From the NCBI RefSeq assembly GCF_000004195.4, contig NC_030684.2, positions 65,345,892 to 65,409,891 of the forward strand: a DNA stretch of 64,000 nt. Direction: 5' to 3'. Source of the DNA: Xenopus tropicalis (taxonomy: Eukaryota > Chordata > Amphibia > Anura > Pipidae). A program made the translations under genes and the position numbers. A model generated the notes under the pieces. That model searched no databases. It saw only the letters and a program-made list of their open reading frames with translations, and had not been told where the DNA came from. Below, in pieces: positions 12,101-24,100 of the stretch (positions within the stretch are counted from its first letter, which is position 1; each line of letters starts with the position of its first letter).

Positions 12101-15100
12101 CTGCAACTTCTATATATGCCTCTATACAACTGTCATTCTAAAGTGAGTTTGTCCTTTCATTATAGTTTTACCAGGAAGCCAAAGTTTGGTGGCTTTTTGG
12201 ATTTTATTTCTGCTTACCCTTGGCTTGCACTGGAGTCTTCTACACACTCATGTCCTGTGAAATGTTGAGTATAAAGAATGGCATGAGGATAGCTCTGAAT
12301 GATCACATGAAACAGGTGAATGAACTGAATGAATTTCTCACTTTTGTTAATAATTTAAAACTGACTTCACTTATATCATTTTACTGAATAAATGTAACTT
12401 TTTCCTTTATACTCCTTACTCTAATATTACATATGTCCATATTAACTACACCCTCTAACAACTTCTTATGTCTATTTGAAAGAATTCTTTAGATCAATCT
12501 GGGTAAAGTAATATTAAGTATAAAGCTTGCTCTAGCTCCAAAAAACTCTCACCAGTCAGGTGTTTGCTGGCAAACAGCACAATAGTAAGTAGTCCCTACA
12601 GACTGGGTGTTATGGGTTGCAAACTTTGCAACTGTCATTAGTATTAGTAACAGAGATCCCCAACCTTTCTTATTTATGAGCCACAGTCAAATGTAAAAAG
12701 ACTTGAAGAGCAACACAAGCATCATAAAAGTTCATGGAGGAGCCAAATAAGGGCTAAGATTGGCTATTAGATAGCCTCTATGCACACTATCAGCTTACAT
12801 GGGGCTTTATTTGGTAGTAAATCTTGTTTTTGTTCAACCAAAACTTGCCACCAAGTCAGGAATTTAAAAATAACTACCTGGTTTGGGGGCACTGAGAGCA
12901 ACATCCAAGGGGTTAGTGTTGCTCACAAGACACTGGTTGGGGATCACTGTTATAGAATATCCTAATCCTAGCAACTTTGCAACTGGTATTTCTAATTTAT
13001 TGTTTTCAAATTATTTGCCTCCATCTTCTACATCGTTTGAGCTTTAAAGTGGGGTCATTGACCCCAACAGCCAAAAACTATTGCTTACAGTTTTAATATA
13101 ATTGTTACCTTTTATTCCTTATCTTTTTATTCATACCCTCTCCTATTCATATTACAGTCTCTCAAATAAGGGTAAGCACCCACGGAGTGACTTACTCCCC
13201 CACGATAGATCACTGTTATAGCGAGTGAGTAACCACTTCGATAGCGCTGAAATTCCAAACTGCAGAGATGCTGAACAAAAAGCTAAATAATTATAAAACC
13301 ACAAAAAATTTAAAATATTTGCAGATTGTCTCAGAATTTCAATGTCTACATAATACTAAAAGTTAATTTAAAGATGAGCAAACCCTTTAACTACTTCTTC
13401 AACGTTTGAACAATTATTGTTTTTGCAAAATAAAAAGTTATGGTATAAGAAAGTGCAGGCATCTTCAGAACTATGGTCATGCTTCCACTGACTTTACTAA
13501 GCTGTAATATTTTTTCTACAAGAAAAAACAAAACAAAAAAAAAAGACTCATCTTCTTGCTGGGGGCTTTACCTTATTCTTTTTGTGACTCGATTCAAAAT
13601 TCCTACACAAAACGAAAGAGGGATAACAAAACGGACCCTAAACATGCCATATAGTCAGGCAGTTCATTATTGCACAACATGATGAAATCTGTTGCAGGGA
13701 GAGGAGGACTTAGCATGTAATAAAAGAAATATGTATTTTATTCCAGCGAAGAGAAGTTGCTAAGACCGTGTTTTGCCTGGTAGTGATTTTCGCCCTATGC
13801 TGGCTGCCTCTTCATGTAAGCAGTATTCTTAAAAAGACAGTATATGACGGCAGAGATCCAAACAGGTGTGAACTACTCAGGTAAGCAAAAACAAAATCCA
13901 TGTTTTCACCAGTGGAGATTATGAAAAGATAACCAATTCTGAGGTCAAATGATAACACATTAAAGATAAATGGAAAAACTTTAATGTGACCTGTTCTTTA
14001 TGTTTAAAAACTATCATTTTGTATGATTACTAAGTTAATGTTATTTCCAGCCTATTTTTCTTAAAGAAAATAAACTCCTATTTCACTTATGCATATTTAT
14101 TTTGATAAATGGTGTACTGCACCCAGTGTTACCATATGTACGATATGTGTTTATTCTTTATCCAGATATTTAGCTGAGGTGCTGAACTGCATAGATGAAG
14201 GGGAGTCTTTCACAATGGTAGCTAACAAACCTACTTTACACATGAATGAGCTAATTTAATAACACAATGCTAGACTGAACCAATTCATTTACCCAGAAGG
14301 ACCAATGAGCAATCCAGGTACTACTGCCAGTTAGCAAATTAAATCAAAGATCTGACTGGTTGCTATGGGTAACTGCACTAGTGTAATTTAGCACCTATAT
14401 TAAATAATCCGCACAAGAATACTCAACAGATTACATAAATTAGAGATTACAGAACAAAATCAATGCATCTTCCGATAGCTCAAGGCTGTATTCAACATAT
14501 ATTTGAAAGGCAGCCTGTGCTTAAAATACACATACCAGCATTTCCCACTTTCACCAAACTATGCCTTTGTGTTTATTTATCAGCTTCTTCATGGTTATGA
14601 ACTACATTGGGATAAACATGGCCTCACTTAACTCTTGCATCAACCCTGTGGCACTCTACTTTGTCAGCAGGAAGTTCAAAAATTGTTTCCAGGTAAGAGG
14701 GTATAGTTTTTAAACATAATGTATTGCTGAATGCAAGCAATTGCTTATATGCCAACATAATACACATATATATATGTCTGAACATTTACAGTAATTCATA
14801 CATCAGCAAAAATGAATGTGAAACTGCCGCAATAATTCACTGCAAAAAATTTAACTGTAAATAAAACACCCATATGTTTTCTGCACTGAAACTAAATTTG
14901 CAATGAAGAAAATGCTCCCAGATTCCAATATATTTTGCATGAAAAAAAGTAGCTGGGAAAAAAAACCCCAGTTGAATTGTTGCTATTTCGCAAATTCTCC
15001 CATGGCTTTTACATACATTGCATGAGGTGGAAGTCAGCTCTAAAATGCACTGCTATACACAAGGGATTAAAATGGTATATATATAGATAGATAGATAGAT

Positions 15101-16205
15101 GATAGATAGATATTGTATATTGAACTAACCATTTAGATGTGGGTTAACCATTGGCCTCTAATGACTTTCCCTTTTGGCTGATCAACTATGGCACAGTCAA
15201 ACTAGAGGCTGAAAAACAAAAACTTTTTTTAAGAAGCCCACTCACACAGAATGATTACAGAGTGAAATCTTTTAAAAGATGAAGAAAAGTTCTGTTGGGG
15301 GGGGATATAATATTTTTATATCTAGTTCTGACTAGAGAAATACTACATAGGTACCACTCAAGCTGCCTGATGGCAGTGCCAATAGATGCAGCCTGATGGC
15401 ATTGCCCATTGATTCATATACACTGCGGCAATGCATTCAAACGGCAGGTTTGGCAACAACTTTTCAGAGTAAAAGACAGTAGACAATGGATAACTAAACA
15501 GAAACCTATTCACATTTCTAACAGTGTATAACAAAAGTAACATAAACTCACAGTTTTGGTTCATAAACAGAAAAACCTGTTTGACTGGCTGACTGAATAT
15601 ATATCTTGCTCAGTAAAATCCTAGCATCACTTAGAGCTGTTAGTCCAAATATAACAGTTTCTACAGCCTTGGCTCTCTTTATGGGTTTTACAAAATCTCT
15701 CTCCCTCAGCAACTCCTTCCTCGCTACTTCCTATTTCCTTGGCAGCAGCCCCACCCCACGTGGTGACTCATCCCTCATAGCACCTACATTGGCTATTTCA
15801 TGCCGATTACACACAGCCGTCGTTATTCTCCTCATTTGCCAAGTCTGCTAGGGCAGTGCTGTCCAACTTCTGTGGTACCGAGGGCCAGAATTTTTTAACC
15901 GAGCTTTAAATCTCAACTCTGTATTGCTATTTGTCAAGGATTAGGATGCTTAACTATATGTTGTGTAATGTGTCCCCATTAGCATACTATACAGAAAAAA
16001 ATGTTTTGCTTTCTGCTGCATTGCTAAACATGTGTTGTTTTTTTGTGTCATTAAGTCCTGCCTTTGCTGCTGGTGCCACAGACCCACTCTTACCATCACA
16101 CCCATGGATGAAAAATGTTCTGCAGTAAAGTGGAAAACCAATGGGCATGATCTAGTCCTGGACCGAAGCAGTTCTCGGTTAACTAACAAGTACAGCTCTT
16201 CATGA
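8698..16205 (+). CDS. ednrb2: Endothelin receptor ETC / EDNRB2, complete seven-exon coding region
   Basis: Class A GPCR for endothelins. Coding exons: 8698-9144, 11557-11669, 11798-12002, 12166-12315, 13747-13880, 14584-14692, 16056-16205 (1308 nt, 435 aa); every junction keeps frame. Visible features are a hydrophobic signal peptide (about residues 1-21), an N-M-S glycosylation sequon, seven membrane segments, LALGD in TM2, the D186-R187-Y188 motif after TM3, CWLP in TM6, NPVALY in TM7 (the family's NPxxxY form), a CLCCWC palmitoylation cluster and a C-terminus NKYSSS like EDNRB. Linkage to vamp7 matches avian EDNRB2, and Xenopus has a known melanophore endothelin-3 receptor (ETC). I therefore call EDNRB2/ETC rather than EDNRB; orthology is inferred. 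The family couples through Gq and acts in neural-crest pigment cells. Confidence 0.93.
9181..9570 (+). mobile_element. Inverted-repeat MITE in ednrb2 intron 1
   Basis: The ends are imperfect inverted repeats: GAGTATTTATTAACATTAAA...GACAAA on the left and TTTGTCTCCAATGGTAATAA...ATCCC on the right. Inside are paired GTTGCCCATAGCAACCA / TTGTTGCTATGGGCAAA words. It begins about 36 bp after the exon 1 donor. Fragments with the same GTTGCTATGGG core occur near 14350 and 44350. Confidence 0.6.
9571..9657 (+). mobile_element. tRNA-like SINE head (fragment)
   Basis: GTGGCTCAATGGTTATCACT resembles the A-box region of a tRNA-derived SINE (TGGCTCAATGG), followed by CACTATCTGCAAGG and GGGTTTCCTCCC words. 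The complement of the same family, with the 3' part, is seen at 38190-38385. The B-box is decayed. Confidence 0.5.
9658..9875 (+). mobile_element. Fold-back MITE G1 (Harbinger-like)
   Basis: The ends TTAAGGGCAAAGACACACGG and its near-perfect complement CCGTGTGTCTTTGCCCTTAA enclose repeated GACTAATCGCGGTGACTAAT blocks, so the 218-bp element can fold on itself. TAA/TTA at both ends fits the 3-bp target duplication of PIF/Harbinger elements. It is noncoding. Confidence 0.75.
10067..10223 (+). mobile_element. Short inverted-repeat MITE J
   Basis: AAGGGGCAGATTTATCAAAA on the left is answered by TTTTGATAAATCTGCCTT on the right across about 155 bp. No coding content. Its termini resemble those of family I elements nearby. 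Confidence 0.6.
10336..10633 (+). mobile_element. MITE I1 (Harbinger-like, TAA-flanked)
   Basis: The ends AGGGGCACATTTACTAA and TTTGTAAATGTGCCCCT are inverted and flanked by TAA on both sides. The interior carries ATTAGTCACGATAATATCGT, shared with the element at 33447-33847 in vamp7 intron 2. Noncoding and CpG-rich relative to its surroundings. Confidence 0.7.
10634..11062 (+). mobile_element. T2-like MITE family C, diverged copy
   Basis: Matches the family-C element at 34260-34757 over most of its length, for example GCTTCTCCAGCAGAATCCTG and AAATGGTAGAGTGAATTATT. The left TTAAAGG terminus has been lost where it abuts MITE I1. Confidence 0.65.
11557..11669 (+). CDS. ednrb2: ednrb2 coding exon 2
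   Basis: 113 nt encoding the first extracellular loop, with the conserved loop cysteine (HICKLVPF), and TM3 up to the Asp-Arg of the DRY motif. The AGG arginine codon is split by the intron. Acceptor TTTTCAG and donor GTAAGT. Confidence 0.93.
11798..12002 (+). CDS. ednrb2: ednrb2 coding exon 3
   Basis: 205 nt encoding YRAVASW at the end of the DRY region, TM4 ([16 protein letters not shown]) and the second extracellular loop with its conserved cysteine (LVCMLP). The donor is AGG|GTAAGA. Confidence 0.92.
12166..12315 (+). CDS. ednrb2: ednrb2 coding exon 4
   Basis: 50 codons covering TM5 ([20 protein letters not shown]) and the start of intracellular loop 3, ending NDHMKQ. The acceptor TTATAG and donor GTGAAT are both usable; phase 0 at both ends. 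Confidence 0.93.
12648..12954 (+). mobile_element. hAT-like MITE H1 in ednrb2 intron 4
   Basis: The ends CAGAGATCCCCAACC and GGTTGGGGATCACTG are inverted. It is related to the element at 54797-55075 through shared interior words such as GAGCAACAT and CACTGGTTGGGGATCACTG. The 8-bp flanks are too decayed to prove a target duplication. Confidence 0.7.
13010..13400 (+). mobile_element. MITE family F, diverged and interrupted copy
   Basis: Shares GTCATTGACCCCAACAGCCA and AAAAACTATTGCT with the copy at 54402-55111 and ends AACCCTTTAA. The middle (about 13168-13250) holds an unrelated CG-rich insertion beginning GGGTAAGCACCCACGG. Confidence 0.5.
13747..13880 (+). CDS. ednrb2: ednrb2 coding exon 5
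   Basis: 134 nt encoding [12 protein letters not shown]6 with [11 protein letters not shown], and the third extracellular loop (DPNRCELL). The next exon completes the split serine codon. Acceptor ATTCCAG, donor GTAAGC. Confidence 0.93.
14584..14692 (+). CDS. ednrb2: ednrb2 coding exon 6
   Basis: 109 nt encoding TM7, [20 protein letters not shown], and the start of helix 8 (FKNCFQ). Acceptor TTTATCAG, donor GTAAGA. Confidence 0.93.
15077..15113 (+). repeat. GATA microsatellite
   Basis: A short run of GATA/TAGA tetranucleotides next to a TA run, in ednrb2 intron 6. Confidence 0.8.
16056..16205 (+). CDS. ednrb2: ednrb2 terminal coding exon
   Basis: 49 codons and TGA. It encodes the cytoplasmic tail, starting SCLCCWC (palmitoylation cluster) and ending NKYSSS, close to the tail of EDNRB. 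The acceptor is AAG rather than CAG, after a T-rich tract (TTTTTTTGTGTCATTAAG). Confidence 0.9.
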   Translation, partial: SCLCCWCHRPTLTITPMDEKCSAVKWKTNGHDLVLDRSSSRLTNKYSSS

Positions 16206-18674
16206 AAATCACTATCTAATAGCAGGCTATTAGTCACAAACTTGGAATGAACACCCGATGTTTTGACCTCGGTTCTGTTTAGTTAAGTGTTTCAGAGCGG
16301 TGACAAGCAGTTTAATGACCTGCCTCCATCCAACAGAGCTGCACTTTGGGAAATACACCCTCCTCAAACTTTAGAGGACTGTACTGTTTATATGATGTTT
16401 ATAATATGATAACAAGCACGGACACTGCCATACAAACTCCCTATGTACAGTATTATAGTTCATGTTATCCCTATATAGCAAACTGACAATCTGATTTAAA
16501 AAAAAAAAAAAAAAATGTCTGAGTGACTGGATCACTAGAAGTATTGTTGGCCTGGTTAGCGTTGAAGCTACTTATGTATAAAATGTTGAGAGTGTGTATG
16601 TGAGGAGAGATATACTATTACAGAAGCACTTATTTTTAAACAGCATTTAAACTGCACATGCCATAACTGCTTGTTTATCTTTGAACCACAACTCCCAGTA
16701 TTTTTGTTGCTGAGAGTTAAAGTTTACAGACAGCTGAAGAGTCAGAGTGCTAACATTGTTTTTTAACTGTAATTCACAAGTGTTGAATGTTTAAACCATC
16801 AGCTGCTGCTAAAATAGGCAGCTATTACTAATGGTGAGAAATGTTAGTCAAAATTTCTGTGTAACAAAATTTCATACTTTTCTCTTTGAATGGAGTTGCT
16901 TTATCTTTGACCTCATCATGAGCAAGGGGTGGCCCTGAGCAAGAAGCAAAACATGCAGAGCTTAAGGTTTGTTGAAAACTTGCTGTTGAAAGGTGCAGAA
17001 GAAAATTTAAGAGCTAAACTCCATGTGAGATTTTCTTCAGAATTTTTGGGTCAGATTTTATCTGATCTTGTTGACATGCAACACCACAAGATTTTGCAGA
17101 ACCTTCAAAATCTTATCTCCATAGCTTGTAATGTAAAGTCAGATCGGGGAAGCTGTATCCTGCACCATCAAAAAAATGTATTTTAATTAAAAAAAAAAAA
17201 AAAAAAGTCTGTCAGACTCCATCAGATTTTCTCGTCAGATGAAGATGCAGCATTCTCTTCCGACAGGCGTGTCGTGTTGGATGGCAAATCTTTTATTTAG
17301 TTTCCACATCAGATTTTTGTATCAGTGCCATTATATTTTGATCCATGTGACTACTTATGACTTGTAGGATGGATTTTGTCGATCCAACACCATCCTGCAA
17401 AATCTCCTGGGGAGTTTAGCCCCAAGGGGCTGGAATGGATGACCTAGTCTCACTGTATGCTAACTGGAACACAGCAAACAGTGTACTGTTTTGTTTTAGT
17501 TTTTTTTTTTTTTAAACAGATGTGACACAAAACCTACAGAAAGCAGCTTATGACCACAGCACATGCAAGTTATTGCAGTGGACAGCCACTGAAAAAGCTT
17601 GTGTAAAGTCAAGCAATATGGCAACACCCATTTCTATGTAAAAATGCAAGTGAAATTTGCGTGCAAATTATGAACTATTCCTTCAGATGTTATAGATGTA
17701 AATAAACAGGTACAGCAGAATGCAGATGATTCCATTTGCAATAACTATTTCACAGTAACTATCGATACCAATCAATAAGGCTGTTTCACTTCTTTTTAAA
17801 AGTGCAGAAATGATTTTACACTTAACAAAAAAACACAAATATTACATCACTCTAGACAAAATCCATTATATTCAATAGAAGAAACATTTGCACTGGTGCC
17901 ACAATATGTTAAGGCACAGGCACATTTTGTCGGAAACGTTTCTCAATACAAAGGAAAAAATGCCAGAACAATATTCAAGGAATAATGTGCAAAAGAGAAT
18001 GGCAATCTGTTTAGAAGGCTCTTTCCTGTAACAGACAATTTATGCTGACAAATAGCACCAGTATTTCTGCCTAGGCTACAGCTATTATGAAAAGTTTTAT
18101 AATATATGCACCCATTATAAAGAGACCCCATAGTCTTTCATATTGTTCCCCTTTAAAACAAATGGCTTTAAATGTGACATTCTGTTTTCCACTACATTGT
18201 TAAGTTTACAATGAAGTAGTGCATGTATTTTTTTCTTCCGAATTATACAAAATAATGATTTAGCATGAATCTATGAGTCTAGAATGAATGCTAGAAGACA
18301 CACCAGCTTTTTATATAGAAGGTGAAAAAAACGGTGTATTAAAGAATAAACTGATAACAACATTAGAGGTGAAAAAATAGACATTATGCATACAATTTAT
18401 TAAATTTAGTTTCTTCAATGCTATTTTTTTTAAACCATTCTTCATCACTGTACAAAAATCATGTTTGTGATATATGATATATCCAAACACTGAATCCTCC
18501 ACAAAAGAATCAATTGAATTCTGAAAAGAATCCAGACTCTAATTTGTATACTTAGCTTTGAGGAAAGTTAAAAAAAAAAACTTTACCAATCCAAAGATTT
18601 CCATAGATTCAGAGTCACTCATATATAATGAGTCCCTGTGACCTATGCTGACACCTTTTCTTAATGTATAGTTA

Positions 18675-18731
18675 TACCAACCAGAATGTACACTTGTGTG
18701 ATAAACTGTGTACTGTACATTCTGGTTGGTA
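18675..18731. repeat. Perfect 18-bp hairpin
   Basis: TACCAACCAGAATGTACA and its exact complement TGTACATTCTGGTTGGTA are separated by 21 bp. It stands alone, without the flanks of a MITE family recognised elsewhere in the window. Confidence 0.8.
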
Positions 18732-20310
18732 GATTATACCAGCTGTATGAATTACAGAACGCTATCAGCAAACTGAATATAAAACTGCTACAAGGGTGGC
18801 TTAGGGTATACGCCTTTGCAGTCAGACTAAAGTTGTAGTATTCTGCAACCTTGGATGAAATTAATGCATGGAAAAGTTGCCACAAAATTCTGACATGAAT
18901 CAGATAGAGGAGTTCTACACTACAAACTAAGGTTAAAATCAACCAAATAAATACTACAATTAGGTAGAGAGTACCATTTAGGTATCTTTGTGTCACTGTG
19001 TGGAGCAGCATTTCTGTAGAAAGGAATAAGTCTGAAAATTGACAGATTATTGGAGAAAAAAATGGTCATTTTGTGCAGTGAAACATTTTATGTATATTTG
19101 TCTTTGTGAAAAAAAAATGTAAATGTAAATTCCAAACATACAAGGACTGATAAATTCTTAGGGATACATGAAATTCTACCATTGTGTCCATAGAATGTAT
19201 AGCTCTGATATGTTGTAAATAGATGTATACCAAAAGTATGGTTTTCAAATTATTAATGGTGTTTGTGCCTTCCCCTGTCAAACAACCAATTTTTTCTATT
19301 ATTAAACAGTTTAATCTAATACAAAGTAGTGTCACTTTTCTGTCAATTTGGTAGTGTAAATTTTCTCTGTTAATAATGTTTTTTTACAATGGAGATCCGG
19401 TACCTAGCTTAAATCACATTTTTGCCTGTTTTTACACTATGCACCCTGCTTCCCAATCAATAAATGAGCTCTAAAGGCTTCTAGATTCCATTTCTTATGA
19501 AAGATCAGTGTTACGTAACCTGGCAGTCTAGCTACAGATGTGCTCAATAGATATTACATTGGTATTAATCAGAATGGGAAGAAAGGAAGAAAGCATGTGT
19601 ATTATAGTAGTCCAAAGATTTTAGGACAAGCAGAACTGAGGGTGCACAACTACAAACTAATTTCTAAGCAAGTCTACAACTGAACCATATTTGAAAGCAG
19701 GCTGTTGACTAATAATATGTTAGGTTTAGCTAAGGCTTTCTCCATTTACTTAATTTAAACAGCACAGCTACTGCACTGTTCTGCCAAAAATTACCAAGAA
19801 TCCCATGGTTTGGTAATAAGTATGACATCCTACACTAATATTTAAGGGTGGTAGTGAGCAGATAAGGAATACATGCACATTTACAGCTATAGGTTTACTT
19901 ACAGTACCTAAACAACAAACCAGGTCAGAGAGTTAGCAGGCTAAAAGACAGGTGACATAAAATTACATCTAAATTAAAACAAAGCAGCCTAGGGTACTAT
20001 AAAAACATAACTGCAGACCTGTGAATAATACAACATAAAGGGACCCCACTAAGTATTATGTACAAATTGAAACGATCTGTCAATTCTTTATCAGAAAATT
20101 TCTATTCAGCAGGTTTTGCTGGCAAACACAAAAATTAACAGTTGCTGCAATCTATTAGATAGATTACACCACTTAATAAAGCATACAGCATACATCAACA
20201 GTTCAGAATCTTTGCTCTGCATTCAAACAGCAAATTCTATGTACTATTGACAGTGCTAAGCCAAAACAATTGGACTAACCAAATGTTGGACTACAAACAG
20301 TTCTTAAGTC

Positions 20311-20638
20311 TTAAGGTCGATTCTAGCTGCTGATATCGGTCCCTTAGACCGATTCGGCAGCTAATCGGCCTGTGTATGGGCACCACCGACGGGCCTGCCT
20401 GATATCTCGATCGGGCAGGTTAAAAAATCTAGTTGGATCGGGGACTGCATCAGCTCGTTGATGTGGTCCCCGGACCGACTTTGCCTATACCCATCATTAT
20501 AATTCGATAAGCCAAACAATCGAATTAGCCTGGATTCTCCCGATATCGCCCACCCGTAGGTGGGGGATATTGGGAGAAGATCCGCTCGCTTGGCGACATC
20601 GCCAAGTGAGCGGATCTGAAGGTGCATGGGCACCTTAA
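20311..20638 (+). mobile_element. MITE family L, copy 2
   Basis: A CG-rich island in AT-rich DNA, starting TTAAGGTCGATT and ending GGTGCATGGGCACCTTAA. It contains CTGTGTATGGGCACC near the left and repeated GATC/CGAT-type blocks. Termini and composition relate it to the element at 61333-61679. Confidence 0.6.
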
Positions 20639-21047
20639 CAGCATAATGGTGTTTTAGGCTACTGTTTGGCTAATACTTTACAGTTTTTCAGAAAGTCCCA
20701 TTGTGTTCATCATACTTGCACATCATATTACATAACCCCTTTGGTAGTGCTGGGCCAGCTGATTTCATTCATTACTCATCACATTCATCAGCAGACCCTT
20801 GCTGATAAACTTGTGGTATCCCTGAGGCTCAACCATTAATAATAAAGACAATATTTGAATCCCTACAATAAATTTACATCCAGAACAATAAAATTAGATT
20901 TTGGACAGGATGCATGCCCCAAAAAGCACTGCTAAATATACTCGTCTGATACAGTCCTATGTCTATTGCACAGTATCTTTAATGTGTTTTTCTAAATGAT
21001 AATTTTTAACTGAAATGAACACTGACATTTTTAAAAAACCAAATATA

Positions 21048-21053
21048 TTTAAT
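21048..21053 (-). promoter_or_regulatory. polr1d: Candidate polr1d poly(A) signal
   Basis: ATTAAA on the - strand, about 80 bp past the stop codon. It is a common variant signal; the placement is reasonable but not proven. Confidence 0.35.
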
Positions 21054-21130
21054 GTTCTAACTATATTACAAGACAATACAAAATTGTATTTCGGGATATA
21101 TATATATATACACGTTCAGTTATGAGATGG

Positions 21131-21178
21131 TCACTCCATCGCAGCATCCTTTTGTTCTTTGTATTCTTTGATACTGGC
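21131..21178 (-). CDS. polr1d: polr1d coding exon 5
   Basis: 16 codons including TGA, encoding [15 protein letters not shown], the C-terminal helix of RPAC2. The acceptor is TTTTGCAG. Confidence 0.94.
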   Translation of the reverse strand, partial: ASIKEYKEQKDAAME

Positions 21179-24100
21179 CTGCAAAACATCAGCATAAAGC
21201 ATATGTTAGGGGAACATTGCAGCAGCATTATAATTTAATTACCAAAAAAAACACACCATAATAGATAGTTGTAATATTTCTGTTATTAGCCTATACTTTG
21301 ACCACAATAACCAATGAAACAGTCCTTTACCTGCTGAGCTTTCCCTCAGCACATTCTGCTGTTTATAAGTATATCATTTACAATTTCCTGCATACTATAT
21401 ATACAGCCAAACCTCAATTTTACATTCTCTTGGGAACCAAAAAAAATCAGTGTAAAAAAATAAGAAAATAAAAAAATCAACACAGTTTATCTGCATCGGA
21501 CCACAGCAAAATGGTGTTTTTGTTCTGGGAAAATATCATGAGATTTTAAAATGAGGCTTGACTGTATCTGGCGATAGTTCCTGTTTGCCCCAAAAAGTTT
21601 TGGCCCCTGTGATACATATGATGTTTTCCTGTTAACAGTATTAGCAGGGTTCACATGTGATAAGGACTTTGCATTTCACACACATTTATTTTTAAACTTA
21701 TATTCAATTTACCATTAACATAAATGTTAGGCCCACGTGGCATATTTAGATAGGTAAAATAATCCAGCCCATATAAATATGGGATTAGTCAGCACAAATC
21801 TACCATTCAAACAGGGTATTTAAAATTGCCTATTTCTGTTTATTAGGGTGGAAAGGTATTTTTAAATGTATATTATGCCATTTAGTGGTAGCACAAGCCA
21901 CTTAAATTAATACTAAAGTGACACGGAAGTATCATCATGTAATCCACCTTTCCTACTGAATTAATAATGCACAGAAAACACACACCTCAAATGTATTAAG
22001 CACATGCTGGCAGACATCCACAAGCTCAGTAAGCCCTCTCCGAAATGGCTCCACTGCTGGAATCCCATCTGGAGAAAAATATCAAATATACTATTAAAGA
22101 TATACAGTTATGCTGCAATTATCGAAAAGCCAATGTCCTTTCTAATAAACTGTGTTTATTAGAAAGACCATAGTGTTATTGGTAACGATATTAGAAGTTA
22201 CTCAAAAGCTGCATTATCAATAAAAAATTCAATGCCAACAATATCTGTCAGAAATATATCTATTGAAATCAGGTAACACCCAATTCATCAAAACTGAATA
22301 TGCTACTTATTTACAGTTGCATTAGGCCACTGACTGAGTTTAGAGAAAAAACTGGAAGTTAAAAGTGCTCACTATGGCCTAATCCTAAGCAGTCTTCAAG
22401 GAGCAAGTAGCATAATTACAACATTTCTATCACTGGAGCAAGCAAAAGGTGGTGTCTGTAGATAACTGAATAATATCACATATTAAGAAATAAAAATGTC
22501 TGCACATCAAACAAATTTAAGGACACTTACTTCGTGTCTGGATACGGAAATTAATCTTGGTTTCTGATGGATGAGTGATGCTGTAACCACAGAACTCTAT
22601 GTCAGGACTGAAAAAAAGGACCAGAATTAAATCTAATGAAATATTATTCAGATTTTAAGGCCAGCCTGCCATCTAAAACAGTATGAAATTGTGGCCTATA
22701 CTTAATGAAGGGTTTAACAGGTGTATGCTTGCTAGATAAACAACAGACACTATCTTCACATTAAAGTGATTTTTTTTAATACACAGGGGTGACCACTTTA
22801 GCATGGAAAACATGAATTACATAAATAACTCCTGCCCTATTGTCCCCATCTTCACACATTTGGCAGGTTCCCTCACTACACTGGGCCCCTTGTGAACTAC
22901 CACTAACCAAACACATAAGTTGTGGACACCCATGTACTCATGCTACTTATCATGCTATTTATTAAGGGGATTGCTCAGCCTCCTGGCTTTCCTCTCAGTT
23001 TCTCAGACCTTAAGTCTCTTGATCATTTGCATGCAGTAGCTGGCAGCTACCATAGTCCCACTGGGAGTTGCTTACACAGACAGGTATCCTTTCAGATTTG
23101 TGCCCTGCTCACAGAGACCTTCCTAACATTTCCACTACAATTAAAAACCTTTCCACAGGACAGCCTTCCTGTGGAAAGTCTGTGCCAACATGTGATTTAG
23201 ATTAGTGCATGAAGTGCAATCTGTTCCTGCCTGAACATCCCAGGTTCTAAGACTTAAAAATAAAACTCCTTGAACAGGGAAAACATTCTCTCTTTAGCAA
23301 CAACTTCTCTGTAACTTGCATCTCATACTGGGGAAAAATAAAGGCAAAACATGCTTTTTCACATATTCCTTTGGTCACCCTCTAGCACAAAATATATATA
23401 TTAAAAACACTTTTTTTCTGCAATTGATTTGGTAATTTTTGCAAAGCAAGCCTACTTTTTCATAACCATGTAACGAAGTGAGTTTCCAAGAGTGTGATCT
23501 TCTTCATGTAGAACAAATGTGACACAGGACTCATCATTGCCTTGAGCCTGGACCTATTAAAAAGATAATGCCAACCAGAGTATATTAAAAAAAAAAAAAG
23601 GTAGAATAGTCCAAAAAAGAAAAAACATACCAAACACTACTGCTAAAATATGATTAGATTTGTTGAGCCAATAAAAAATACAGTAACATTTGACTGGTTT
23701 CCATGGGATACTGCTCAGCTGCATATTTGCCCAGCTTTAGTAACCAAGTCTTGCTGAATTGTATAATATATAATAACAAGTAGCATAGCATCCAAATTGG
23801 CAACCTACCTAATCAAAAGCAAATGAAGGAGAGTGACTGGTCAAAGATATCCTTTCCCGCTTAGATTACTACAATCTCCTACTAACCGGCCTCCCAGACA
23901 CCCACCTCTCTCCCCTGCAATTAATCTTAAACTCTGTTGCCAGGATCCTCCTGCTCTCTCCAAAGAGGGAACCTGTTCAGCCTCACTTAAAGGAACAGTA
24001 ACACCAAAAAATTCAAGTGTATAAAAGAAATTCCAATATAATGTACTGCTGCCCTGCATTGGTACAACTGGTGTGTTTGCCTCAGAAACACTACTATACT

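Larger units (their letters stand above)
16206..21047. other. ednrb2 3' UTR and ednrb2-polr1d intergenic region
   Basis: The 3' UTR end of ednrb2 is not fixed; AATAAA at 17701-17706 is one candidate. The rest has A-runs (16499-16516, 17189-17206), a short hairpin (18675-18731) and one MITE (20311-20638). No other gene is supported. The longest open frame (18661-19011, - strand) is AT-driven and lacks splice or domain evidence. Confidence 0.5.

Noticed and set aside
18661..19011. 116-codon ORF on the - strand
   Set aside because: Hydrophobic, AT-driven translation with no splice sites, domain or poly(A) context.
20361..20633. 90-codon ORF on the - strand
   Set aside because: Lies inside MITE L copy 2.
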